Source: Mesostigma viride (Eukaryota > Streptophyta > Mesostigmatophyceae > Mesostigmatales > Mesostigmataceae). From it: 64,000 bases of DNA. The DNA lies in NCBI GenBank assembly GCA_009746045.1, contig RPFO01000392.1, positions 1,910,245 through 1,974,244 on the forward strand, in the 5' to 3' direction. The position numbers and the translations under genes are program-made. The notes beneath the pieces are model-generated. The model did no database searches. It saw only the letters and a list, made by a program, of their open reading frames with translations, and was not told where the DNA came from. Positions 21,468 to 31,533 of this stretch are shown here, in pieces; the stretch's first letter is position 1; each line of letters starts with the position of its first letter.

Positions 21468-23552
21468 TGTGTCAGCACAGCGATCCCCCCTGCATCCAAA
21501 CAAAGGCACACCGATAACCAAGAAAAGAGTATGCAAATGTGTAGCCTTGTTCATTGAAATTATGGCTGGCTTACGCAAAGAGCGACTGTAAGATGACCTA
21601 TACAGTGGGGCCGGAAACAGCTTGCTTGATCAGGGCGTGTTTTTCGAGCTTCACTGGCCGGGAGTGTCTAGTGGTGAGAACCATTGCTGCGATCGCTTTC
21701 CCACCATTTACGAGGAAATACCCGCAAATGAAAAACCACTGAAACGGTCTAGCTTGATTCAGTCATTACATTAGCCACATGCCATCATGCATGTTTCCAA
21801 ACGTCCAAGAACTGCACACGGTGCAAATGCAAAAATCCGGAGGACACGACCTCATTGCTTCATATTTGTATGCAGAAGAATAAAAAAGTAACATGCATTA
21901 AGGGCCCGCCTGCATAAAGGGCCTGAATTCTGATGCGGGCCCAACGGCAGCACCGCCATAGCAGATAAGGGCCCGCAGTCTGATGCGGGCCCCACGGCGC
22001 CACCGCCATAGCAGAGCTCGAAGGTCGTGGTGCGCGTGAAACGTACGTATGCCCTTTGTCGGTAGGTGCCGTTGGGGTCAAATTGGGTGCCGCCAAAATC
22101 GGGCCGACGCGTCAATAGACTGAGGCCGTCGATGAGTGCCATCATGCGGCTTGAGTCACTTCTGTTGGAGAACTTCAGGTAAGTTAACTTAATGCAAACC
22201 ACTGGTCGCCCGCGTCGGGAACCGGCCCAACGGCTCTCCCGCAACAGAAAATTACGCGGCATACTGCATAAGTCGTCGGATTGTTACATTTCGACGGTCA
22301 AGATTTCATGATGAGGTTTGCGTTCAATTTGCCGCAGTTTGCCGCCCAGAGAAAGTAGTCGTTGGACTCGTTGGCCACGATGAAACACAATCAAGCAAGC
22401 TGTTTCCGGCCCCATCGTCTAGGTCATGTAGTCGCTCTTCACGTCAGCCAGCCGTAATTTCAATGCACAAGGCTACACATTTCCATCTCCATTCATATTC
22501 ATAATCCTGCACGACTCGAAAACGCGGACAAGATAACGGCAGGCTCGAGCTACCATGGTCCGGATTCTCCCGATTTCTGGCCTGCGCTGGTTGTCTCCTT
22601 GAATTGGCAACTCTCTCCGGTAAGAGATTTTCCGCAGTTTGGCTGTTTCGAAACGTTAATTATAAAGTGAGATGCCTTCGGATCAGGAGACTCACACAGC
22701 CGCGAAATCATGCCAAAGGTCATATGTTCGATCCCTTGCTGGTAGCTTCTGAGCTTTCTTATTTTCTGTGTTCCGCGGAATCTCAGATTTGGGCCGCTAG
22801 CGTTTTCACGTTTGTTGCTTTCTGATCCGACGACAACGTTGTGCCTTGCTCGTGTGACATCTGGCGCATGGTGTGATTCATGTGTATGGTGCTGCCTTGC
22901 CACATGGGGCTGCTTTGCCATAAGAGTGAGTTCTACACATTTGCTGCATGGACCGTTAGGTGCTGGTGAGCTCTTCCTTGTAGAATGGTGATGTCTATGT
23001 CAAGGATCCGATGTCTTTTTTTTCTCTTGCACTGCTTTCATTTTAGGGGGAATTATAGGTGTCATTATTTTGGCATTTGAAGGTATAGATGTTTATCTGC
23101 AAGGGCCTGTTTTTTTTCCCCCGGCCTCTTGCATGCATGGATGTGTAGAATTGTATGTTGATGGAATTATGATTTGCCATACACATTTGCTGCATGGATT
23201 TTTAGGTGGTGCTGAGCTCAAGATCCTTGTAGAACGCTTACATCTATGTCAAGGATCTGATTTCTTTTCCTCTTGCGTATATTGTGTCGGTTTGCTTTAT
23301 TTCTTGCAGGGACCACGAGAGTAAAATGCAAGCGGTTCCACTTTCAAGTCAGCATGTGACGCCCTGTCGACCGGCCCGCTTTGTTAGCTAGCTACCATAT
23401 AGTATTTGATGATAGGCATTGAATGCAGAAGATGTCATAACGCCATAACAGACTGTGTTGAACAGGCATTGAATGCAGAAGATGTCATAACGCCATAACA
23501 GACTGTGTTGAACAGGCATATTTGAATGCCGAAGATGTACATAACCCCATAA
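21468..23552 (+). mobile_element. CACTA-like element interior, copy 2 (with empty TTAA site)
   Basis: Paralogue of 18051-18783 (first part) and of 1489-2900 (from 21902). The TTAA at 21898-21901 is the uninterrupted version of the site occupied by the piggyBac-like element at 1-1484. The 51-bp tandem repeat lies at 23415-23550. Compared with 1489-2900 there is an extra block of about 280 bp around 22990-23250, in which TGCTGCATGG and AGAACGCTTACATC are duplicated. Confidence 0.7.
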
Positions 23553-24048
23553 CAGTGTTGAATAGTTGAATCAACGGGTTCTTGCAGCTGTAAACATTAA
23601 AATTATTCAAACATTTAATGAAAAAATCATTATTGTTGCTGTTTTGAACAGCGGTTGTTACTAGCACTGCATGCATGTGTCTGCTGCCAGCATATTGCAT
23701 TATGGGTGTGTTTTTCAGCGCTGTGTTTTCTCACTTTTCTCACGTCCTGTTTTTCTCACTTTTCTCACTCTTCTCACGTCCTGATTTTCTCACTTTTCTC
23801 ACGTTTCACACCTCCCGTTTTTCTCACTTATCTCACGTCCTGTTTTTTGAGATTTTTCTCACGTTTTTCCCCTTTTTTAACCTTTTTGGGGCAATCTCAC
23901 CCGGGTGAGATTGCCCTTTTCTCACCCATTCTCACCCATTTCTCACCCTATTTTCTCACTTTTCTCACCCATTTCTCACCCTTTTTCTCACCCATCTCAC
24001 CCTTTTTCTCACCTTTTCTCACCCATTCTCAAAGCCGAGTTCCTAGTG
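23553..24048 (+). mobile_element. CACTA-like element, right terminal region (copy D)
   Basis: Same sequence as 10392-10842, with a short extra block around 23870-23915. It ends in GAGTTCCTAGTG (24037-24048), immediately followed by the truncated RNase H of a gypsy element (flank TTA). Confidence 0.78.
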
Positions 24049-25715
24049 TTAACATACTGAAGTTTAAAAGGGGAAAACTGTGCTAAAAACTCCATCCAGC
24101 GCGCTTGACGAGGGGTGAGGTTGGGTTGTGAGAGAAGATGGGTAAGGGGACGGTGATCCGTCTGGATAACTAATCTATAAGGATCAATCTCACAGGGTTC
24201 ATTCAGACAAACATCAAATTGAGCACCTTTAAGAAAGTGCTGCCACGCGTGGCAACAATACACCACAGCTAATAGTTCTTGCTGGTGTACGGGATAGTTA
24301 CGCTCCGCAGGAAGCATTGTCCTAGAGATATACTCGATTGGCTGTAAGCCCTGACCCTGATCCTGGAGAAGGACGCCCCCTATAGCTACCTTGCTAGCAT
24401 CGGTAGCTACAACAAAGGGTTTAGTAGTATCCGGTAGGATGAGTACGGGAGGGGAGAGGAGTAGGGATTTTAGACACTGAAAAGCCGACTGACATTCACT
24501 ACTCCAAACAAAGGGGATATCCTTCTTTAATAGATGATTAATAGGGGCTGCTATAGTTGCGAAACGCGGGATAAAACGCCTATAGTAAGAAGCAATTCCT
24601 AGAAAACTACGTACACCTTTAACGTCGGTAGGGGTAGGCCATTCCTGAATTGACTTAGTCTTGTCAGGGTCGGTAGCAACCCCGGCATCTGACAGAACGT
24701 GCCCTAAAAATGGGACACTCCTACCAGAGCGAACTTTAGCACGGCGCGCCCATAAAGAATTTTCAGCCATGATTTCTAATACTTTCTTTAAATCACGTAG
24801 GTGCGTTTCAAAATCAGGAGAATAAATAAGGATATCATCTAAGTAAGCTTGAGCACAAGAACGGTCATGCTCAGATAAAGAAACAGAGGAGAAGGAAGGA
24901 TCCTTTAAATCAGAGGACACTTGAGGAAGGTGAGAATTTCCCATAACAGGTCTAAGCACTTCATTCATTAACATTTGGAAAGAGGCAGGAGAGTTACAGA
25001 GTCCCATAGCCGCTACTCTAAACTGGTAATGCCCAAAAGGGGTAGCAAAGGCGGTTTTGTGGCAATCCTCAGGAGCTATACGTAGTTGCCAAAAACCATC
25101 CGCACAATCTAGTACTGTGAAACAGGTAGAACCTTTAACCTTATTAAATATATCATCAATACGAGGTAGAGGGTATTTAGACTTCACAGTAATATCGTTT
25201 AACTTCCTATAATCAGTAACTAGGCGAAACTTGCCATTTGGCTTAGGAACTAACAGGACACCAGCGGAGTAGGGGGAGTTACTAGGCTCTATCAATCCTG
25301 CTTCTAATAGTGATACTAAAATCTGTTTTAGTTCCTTTAATTCGGTAGGGCCCATTCTATACATCGGAGAGTGCGTAGGAACTGCACCGTCCTTGATAAC
25401 TACACGGTGTAAAACAGAACGAGGAGGAGGATAAGAAGGAGTCTTTTCTTCAAATACTTTTGAGGAATCTATCACAGCCATGTATCTTACTATTTCATTT
25501 TCAGTAAATCCCACTCCTATTGTATCCACTGTATTTACATCTATATCCACACTATTATTAGTGATAGGTATCTCTTGTACTTCTAACTGAAGGAACATAC
25601 ATAATAGGTATCCATATTCCTTTAGTTCAGATCGCAATTCGTCATTGGACATTAATACTTCAGGTATAGGTCTCACAGGAGGATCAACAGGTGTAGGAGG
25701 AGTAATATCTACCAA
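24049..25715 (-). pseudogene. Ty3/gypsy reverse transcriptase and RNase H (C-terminally truncated)
   Basis: Reverse transcriptase with the usual order of motifs: an LLEAGLIEPSNSPYSAGVLLVPK segment, a FRLVTDYRKLN finger, a FTVLDCADGFWQL palm Asp and a catalytic YLDDILIYS box. RNase H follows with TDAS (first Asp), a Glu in HQQELLAVV and an Asp in IQTDHRPL; the final ADALSR-type Asp is lost. About 35 extra residues lie just before YLDD, rich in Ser and charged residues, and about 12 lie before IQTDHRPL. The gene ends at QYVN, where a CACTA-like terminus begins. It is in a different frame from the protease upstream. Confidence 0.93.
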
Positions 25716-25726
25716 GGATAAATTTT

Positions 25727-26270
25727 CTAATCTATAATGACGTTCGGTACCCAGTAAGAGCTATCTGGAAACCAAATGACCATAGTATCATAATTAATAG
25801 TAATCTTATTATCCTGGTGCCAATCTAATCCTAGTAATACATCAGCTGTAGTGATAGGGCCTATAGTGGCCGTCAGGTTGACCGTACGTCCTTGTATGAC
25901 CAGGGGAAGGGACACCGTACCCGGGGAATGACTGGTGCGACCGTCAGCATAATGGACAGTGACAGTTTTTGTGTGAGGGGTAGGGACTAGTCCTAAACGC
26001 CTAACTAGGGCCTCGCTCACAAAGGAGCTAGCCGCACCGCTATCCACTAACACAGAGACATTCAAGAGTTCATCAGCATGCAAGAAGGGGTCTACAACAG
26101 TATGAGGGACGGTTAAGCCACCATTCAAGAACATAAGAGGACGCACACGTAGTGGTAGGGATGATTCAGCTCCTACAGAGGTTATAAAAACAGGCAAGCA
26201 AAAATTATTATCTGGGGTACTATCTAAGGACCTGTCCAGGTTACCCCCGGCTGACAGGCCTACTGTTCCC
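25727..26270 (-). pseudogene. Ty3/gypsy aspartic protease
   Basis: Retropepsin domain with the active site VLVDSGAASSFV and a downstream DVLLGLDWH motif, the normal ILG-type helper motif of gypsy proteases. An ATG occurs at 26197, but the frame is open further upstream to the gag overlap near 26270. It is therefore better read as the middle part of a gag-pro-pol polyprotein. The gag frame, this frame and the RT frame are each displaced by one base in the same direction. Confidence 0.85.
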
Positions 26271-27294
26271 CCTCCCCCCCCAAATCCATAGGAACTAACC
26301 CCGAAGAAGACCCTGGCGGAAAAGCCACTGCTGGAGGGTCACGAGGGATTGAAGAGGGTGCGGGAGCCTGATTATCATAGGGGAACCCTGGGGATCCTGT
26401 CTGCACAGCATTCAGCCTACTAGGGGTAGCTGAAGGAATGCGTCCTGAAGTGGGACGAATAGGAGCACGCTGAGGGGTACGAGGAGGGCGAGCGTCGGGA
26501 TGAGGGGGAGCACCCGAAAGGAACTTGGGGCACTCACGTTTAAGATGACCTACTTCCTTACAATGATAGCAGGTGATATGAGAGACATCCAGAGCTGAAA
26601 GGTCAGTCACACAAATATCTAATTCTTCTACATAGGAGTTCTCCTCCTCAGGGGTAAGGCTAATATTATTAATACGGGAACGGGTAGGAAGAGAAGGCGT
26701 GGAGAAGAAATCTGCTACTCGTAAAAGATGCTGGCGCACATGCTTGAGGGGCAGGTCAGTAAAACGGTAGGCAGAGAACTGGCGCTTGACTTCACGCAAT
26801 AAGGGTCTACTGAGGCCCTGAAGGAAGCGGGCACGTACTTCTGCGCCCGACAAATCCCTAATTCGTACCATCTGGGCATCAAACTCTTTCATATATTCTT
26901 TGAAGGACTTGGTACCCTGCTGCAAGGTACCAAAGGATAATCTATCCTGCCAATCTGCATCGGGAGGGACTAAATGGTTCTCTAAACGCTTGAACAATTC
27001 TGCTACAGAGTTTGGGTAGGCATGAGAGGCAAGAGACTCACACTGGATGAGGTTAGCAAGCTCAGGAGTAATGCAGGTAGTAAGATAATGAGGAACTAGT
27101 ACAGCATCAGAGAGGCGCCACCTATTGTGGTTCTGCCAGGACTCTGTGTTCTGGGTGAGCAACATAATGAAGGTGAAAAACTGTTGAGGGGTAGACTTGA
27201 CATCCAGCTTAGGAAGGTTGGCAAAGAGGGGAAGAGCAGGAGGCTTAGGGGGATTAGAAGAATCAGTTTTTCCCATAGGGCCACTATCTTCCAC
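26260..27294 (-). CDS. gag: Ty3/gypsy Gag with zinc knuckle
   Basis: A 344-residue capsid/nucleocapsid protein. The central part has the retrotransposon-gag pattern (NHNRWRLSDAVLVPHYLT, FGTLQQGTKSFKEYMKEF, ARFLQGL). A CCHC zinc knuckle (CYHCKEVGHLKREC) lies at about residues 245-258 and is followed by a Pro/Arg-rich tail. Gag forms the particle and binds element RNA. The frame ends next to an eight-base G run (C run 26274-26281 on the plus strand), where the protease frame takes over. The coding region may extend upstream into the 27297-27988 frames. Confidence 0.85.
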   Translation of the reverse strand: MEDSGPMGKTDSSNPPKPPALPLFANLPKLDVKSTPQQFFTFIMLLTQNTESWQNHNRWRLSDAVLVPHYLTTCITPELANLIQCESLASHAYPNSVAELFKRLENHLVPPDADWQDRLSFGTLQQGTKSFKEYMKEFDAQMVRIRDLSGAEVRARFLQGLSRPLLREVKRQFSAYRFTDLPLKHVRQHLLRVADFFSTPSLPTRSRINNISLTPEEENSYVEELDICVTDLSALDVSHITCYHCKEVGHLKRECPKFLSGAPPHPDARPPRTPQRAPIRPTSGRIPSATPSRLNAVQTGSPGFPYDNQAPAPSSIPRDPPAVAFPPGSSSGLVPMDLGGEGEQ

Positions 27295-27296
27295 TG

Positions 27297-27914
27297 CTAC
27301 ATAAGCGGGATAGAAGGAAGGGATAGGAAAAGTTTGGGTAGGGGTCTAGAGGGAGCCACCGTTTCAGGATGGTGCCCATAGGAGAAGGGAACAGTATATT
27401 GCTCACGAAGAGAGGAGTAGGCAAAATGATCATAATTCCTATCATCTAGGGGCATGGTACTGAAATCATTATTAACTTCTAAATCAGCCACACGGGTAGG
27501 GACCTGGGCAGCCTCATAGGCCGTCTCAGGGTAGGACCAGGAAGCAGGTGGGTAAAAGGGAACTGCACTAGGGCGCCCAGAAGGGCCGACAGGGGCAGAG
27601 GTACGACCCGTGTTAAGGCAGGCATTGAAGGCACAGGGTGGGAAGGAGGCCTAGAAGCATTGTTAGTGAGTGAGGACCTGCTGGAGGGGTGAGCCAAGGT
27701 TGCAGAAGGGGCAGGGGCCTGGTTCACAGCAAAAGAAGGTTCATCACTAAATCTGACTTGTGAAATACGTTGTTCATAGGTAGGTGGGGTAATTGAGGGA
27801 CGACGGCGACCACCAGCAACAGGAGAAGGAGGTGAGGTACGCAGAATACCTTGAGGGGTGAGATGGTGTACCGTTTCCAAGGAGTCCCGTCGGTTACCAC
27901 GAGTATTGTTATTG

Positions 27915-27947
<33 letters not shown>

Positions 27948-27988
27948 TTGGTAGGTATAGGCGACATATCTCCACCCACTGGATCCAT
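27297..27988 (-). pseudogene. N-terminal gag or leader ORF of the gypsy element, frameshifted
   Basis: Two overlapping minus-strand frames (27479-27988, then 27297-27491) run directly into gag. The first has an Asn-rich stretch made by an ATT/AAT-type trinucleotide repeat (27909-27949), then a Pro/Ser-rich region. The second has a short ordinary segment (DDRNYDHFAYSSLREQY). Their order and spacing suggest one leader or N-terminal gag region broken by a frameshift. Function unknown. Confidence 0.45.
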
Positions 27989-28079
27989 CTTTAATTACGT
28001 AAAGGAATAGGAATCTAGAAGAAAGCAACAAAGGAAAAAGGAAAAACCTTGAAGGTCTGAAGCAAGAACAAAATTAAAA

Positions 28080-28472
28080 TCAATCCTTTTTAACAACAGT
28101 AATGGATAGGGAACCAAACTCCAAAGTGAGAGGAGTATCTGAAGCAGATGCAGATGCAGCCCGTTTAGGGGGAGAAGAAGGAGGGGTAGCAAAGACTAGA
28201 GCTTCTACTGGAGGACGACCATGAGGAATAGGGCGTACATGCAGGCCTAAATCTGTTTGGCTATGATCTATAAGGAACTGCTGAGCTTCTTCGAAGGACA
28301 TAAATTTCTTATACCTAATTACGTTGTATACACGATTCTGAACGATCTTCCTAGCGTCGGACCAAGAAAGGAAAATGGAGGACCATTGAGGCGTAATCAC
28401 TACGTAATATTTAGCTAGACTATTATCGCTAGAAGAATGGGAAGGAGCAGTAAAAGATCGCCGCTGGCTCAT
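28080..28472 (-). CDS. Gypsy-associated ORF with RNase H1 N-terminal / caulimovirus VI-like domain
   Basis: A 130-residue protein upstream of gag on the same strand. Residues ~20-65 (KYYVVITPQW, IFLSWSDARKIVQ, RYKKFMSFEEAQQFL) match the pattern of the small domain shared by eukaryotic RNase H1 N-termini and caulimovirus protein VI: Tyr-Tyr start, Trp, then YKKF and EEA. In RNase H1 this domain binds RNA/DNA hybrids. The rest is Ser/Pro-rich. It may be the first gene of the retroelement. A host fragment is possible but less likely, given strand and spacing. Confidence 0.65.
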   Translation of the reverse strand: MSQRRSFTAPSHSSSDNSLAKYYVVITPQWSSIFLSWSDARKIVQNRVYNVIRYKKFMSFEEAQQFLIDHSQTDLGLHVRPIPHGRPPVEALVFATPPSSPPKRAASASASDTPLTLEFGSLSITVVKKD

Positions 28473-29566
28473 GGTAACGCACCTGGTAGGTCTTGAGTAG
28501 TCAAATGAGGAGAACGAGGAGAAGGCGACTTATCTCGGGTGTCTGAAACCGAACCAGATTGACGACGCACGCAGGGACGAGGTTTCCAGCGCCAGGTGGT
28601 CGTAAGTATCCGGTTTCAAGAATTCTGCGTCCGGCGATGGGTCGTCTAAATACAAAGCAGGCAAGATGCAGAAAAAGTGTAATCTACGAGACGCTAGCCG
28701 TCTCTCTATCGTCGAACCAAAACCATCAACTGTCTACGACAGTAAACATTTCTAGGAAAACAAACGAGGAAAAGGAGCTATCTATAAAAGGATTTTCCGC
28801 TTCGAGCAGGTCTATCTTCTAGGCAGGGCGTGTCCTGAATCAGGCAGCACTACCCCCCAGCTCGCAGGCGACCCGCCCATTACCTGTCAAGTAGGTGTCG
28901 TCTTCATTTTCCCAGCCGCGGAAGGGTTGATTCAATGACGTATGTTGCAAAGGATCGTCGTCTCGCTCTCTATCTAAACTACCTCCGAGTCCATTGTTAC
29001 GCCGCAAGCCTCGGCCGCCACCTCTACCTCTACCTGTCCTGATACTACCTAGACTAGTAAGGCCGCCTCTAGTTAAACCCCTAGCGAAAGACGAACGAGA
29101 CGATCCAGATCTCAATGCATTTACATATGTACTACTGTAATACGCCATAGGCCATTTAACCAAACCCGTTTACTCCAGGAAAAGAGGAAGGAAACACAAC
29201 TAAACTGCCGTGACCCAAGCTAATATGTGTTAATTCATTTAACACACGCCGAGTGACCACACAAGGAGTGGAACGTGCATAAATGGTCACCAACGGTCCA
29301 ACAGGCTCGGGCCGACTTGGCCCTCGCCTCCAGAAACACAGAAACACAGGCAGGTGCACAGATGCACGCCGGTCCACTACATTCTACCAAAGGATAAGGA
29401 CCACTAATAAAGTATGCGGCGCGGCGCCCAAAGGCACCCAATATACCACAGTACTGTTACGAGGACAATAATGTCCCAGCTAGGACTACACGTAAACCTA
29501 GGAACAACCGAGGCCAAGGACCTAATTTACGTCCGTAACTACAACGAATTGTTACGCGACGTAACA
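28473..29566. other. Upstream flank of the gypsy element, no certain gene
   Basis: Probably the untranslated leader and 5' flank of the retroelement. A small Arg/Gly-rich minus-strand frame (28840-29163, with RTGRGRGGGRGLRRNNG) is present but unsupported. No matching LTR pair could be found, because the 3' side of the element is disrupted. Confidence 0.35.
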
Positions 29567-30350
29567 GATGGATGGATGGATGGATGGATGGATGGATGGA
29601 TGGATGGATGGATGGATGGATGGATGGATGGATGGATGGATGGATGGATGGATGGATGGATGGATGGATGGATGGATGGATGGATGGATGGATGGATGGA
29701 TGGATGGATGGATGGATGGATGGATGGATGGATGGATGGATGGATGGATGGATGGATGGATGGATGGATGGATGGATGGATGGATGGATGGATGGATGGA
29801 TGGATGGATGGATGGATGGATGGATGGATGGATGGATGGATGGATGGATGGATGGATGGATGGATGGATGGATGGATGGATGGATGGATGGATGGATGGA
29901 TGGATGGATGGATGGATGGATGGATGGATGGATGGATGGATGGATGGATGGATGGATGGATGGATGGATGGATGGATGGATGGATGGATGGATGGATGGA
30001 TGGATGGATGGATGGATGGATGGATGGATGGATGGATGGATGGATGGATGGATGGATGGATGGATGGATGGATGGATGGATGGATGGATGGATGGATGGA
30101 TGGATGGATGGATGGATGGATGGATGGATGGATGGATGGATGGATGGATGGATGGATGGATGGATGGATGGATGGATGGATGGATGGATGGATGGATGGA
30201 TGGATGGATGGATGGATGGATGGATGGATGGATGGATGGATGGATGGATGGATGGATGGATGGATGGATGGATGGATGGATGGATGGATGGATGGATGGA
30301 TGGATGGATGGATGGATGGATGGATGGATGGATGGATGGATGGATGGATG
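29567..30350. repeat. Perfect (GATG)196 microsatellite
   Basis: 784 bp of uninterrupted GATG units, 196 copies, no substitution seen. The Trp-Met-Asp-Gly and Ile-His-Pro-Ser frames on the two strands are repeat artefacts. Confidence 0.98.
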
Positions 30351-30384
30351 CTCGCTTGGACGGGAGGGACCGACCATTGGGAGT

Positions 30385-30775
30385 GTATGTAGCACATACC
30401 GCAGAGAAGGGGCATATGGCTAGCTACATTCTAAGAGCTCTACTTCCTGCAAGGGTGGGAATGTAAACGACACTTGCTCTAGGTGCACCAAGGGCACCTG
30501 CACCACCATGATGTCTCAGAGCTCAACCCAACTAAGGGGGGCCCGTCATGGGGCGAAGATCATCATGCATGGCTATACAAAGGCTAGGGCATGGCTTCTC
30601 ATCAGAGAGTGACTCTCTCTATAGGCAGGGCTGAGCTAAATTCTGAAGGCATCATCCATGGGGGGCCCCATATAGGCAGGGCGTGGCTAAATTCCTAATG
30701 GCATCATCCATGGCCATTATGGGCGCACATGCGGGGGGGCCGCGTGGTAGGCTAAGCCTTACTAATCTACACTAA
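30385..30775 (+). repeat. Dispersed repeat, copy 1
   Basis: Matches the reverse complement of 50705-51117 closely (GAAGGGGCATATGG, CTACTTCCTGCAA, CAACCCAACTAAGGGG, GCATCATCCATGGGGG blocks), and partly matches 47155-47290. It probably represents a non-autonomous mobile element of unknown class. Copies 1 and 2 are inverted with respect to each other and flank the gene-containing 31-50 kb region. Confidence 0.7.
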
Positions 30776-31533
30776 AAAAGACGAAGCGATTGTGATATTC
30801 ACAGCCGAATTCATCGGTGCCCAAACGTGAAAGTTATGAGCTCCGCCGTCAGCCATGGCTACCTCGTGGCTCGTGGCTCGTGCGCAGATTCGGGCGCAGA
30901 TTAGTTTAAGGCCTAGATAGCTTACATCATGCATCCATTCCATCCGGCCCATGTTCCCCTCCCACTGAGGACTTGTGCTCACGTGACGCAGTCACGAATC
31001 TATTAATTAATTAGTTAATTAAGATCGAGGAGATTTAGATCGAGGACACATGAGTGAGTATAAGGACAATGATGAACAACGGGCCGGACACGAAGTTGTG
31101 GTTGGCGGCGGAGGCCAGGTCAGTAGTGCTCATTTTTACAGACCACATAAAACGTACATGGGGGAAAGATCAATGAGACATCCAGCGCAGGCCAGAAGTC
31201 ATACGCAGAATCCGGACCAAGGTAGCTCGAGCCTGCTGTTGTGTTATCGGCGTTTGTTGGACGTGAGACTAATCAATTCATTCTCCGCGTTTGTTGAGTC
31301 TTTCAGGATGATGGAAATGAATGGCGGTATAAATGTGTAAGACATATTTGGTTTTCCACGCAAGTGATATCCGTGATCGAATCCATCACTGAGACGCAAC
31401 TTACGCAGAGCGCTGACTATTCCATACAGTTTGCATATTAGCGATGAGGATTTGTAGGATGAAATCTTAGGTAACCTTCCGTTTCTCACATTGTTAGGCA
31501 CAGGCGCCTGGGGTTAGCTGGGCACCAACAAAG
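30776..31533. other. Intergenic DNA with an inverted CACTA-like relic (31180-31345)
   Basis: 30776-30890 is the reverse complement of part of 47290-47410 (GACGAAGCGAT, TGAATT(C), CCACGAGGTAGCCATGGCT). 31180-31345 is a diverged reverse complement of the CACTA-like interior at about 2060-2190 (CCAGCGCAGGCCAGAA, GGTAGCTCGAGCCTGC). No gene recognised. Confidence 0.5.

Noticed and set aside
29414..30466. Long frames with Trp-Met-Asp-Gly or Ile-His-Pro-Ser repeats
   Set aside because: Pure translation of the GATG microsatellite on both strands; no unique coding sequence.
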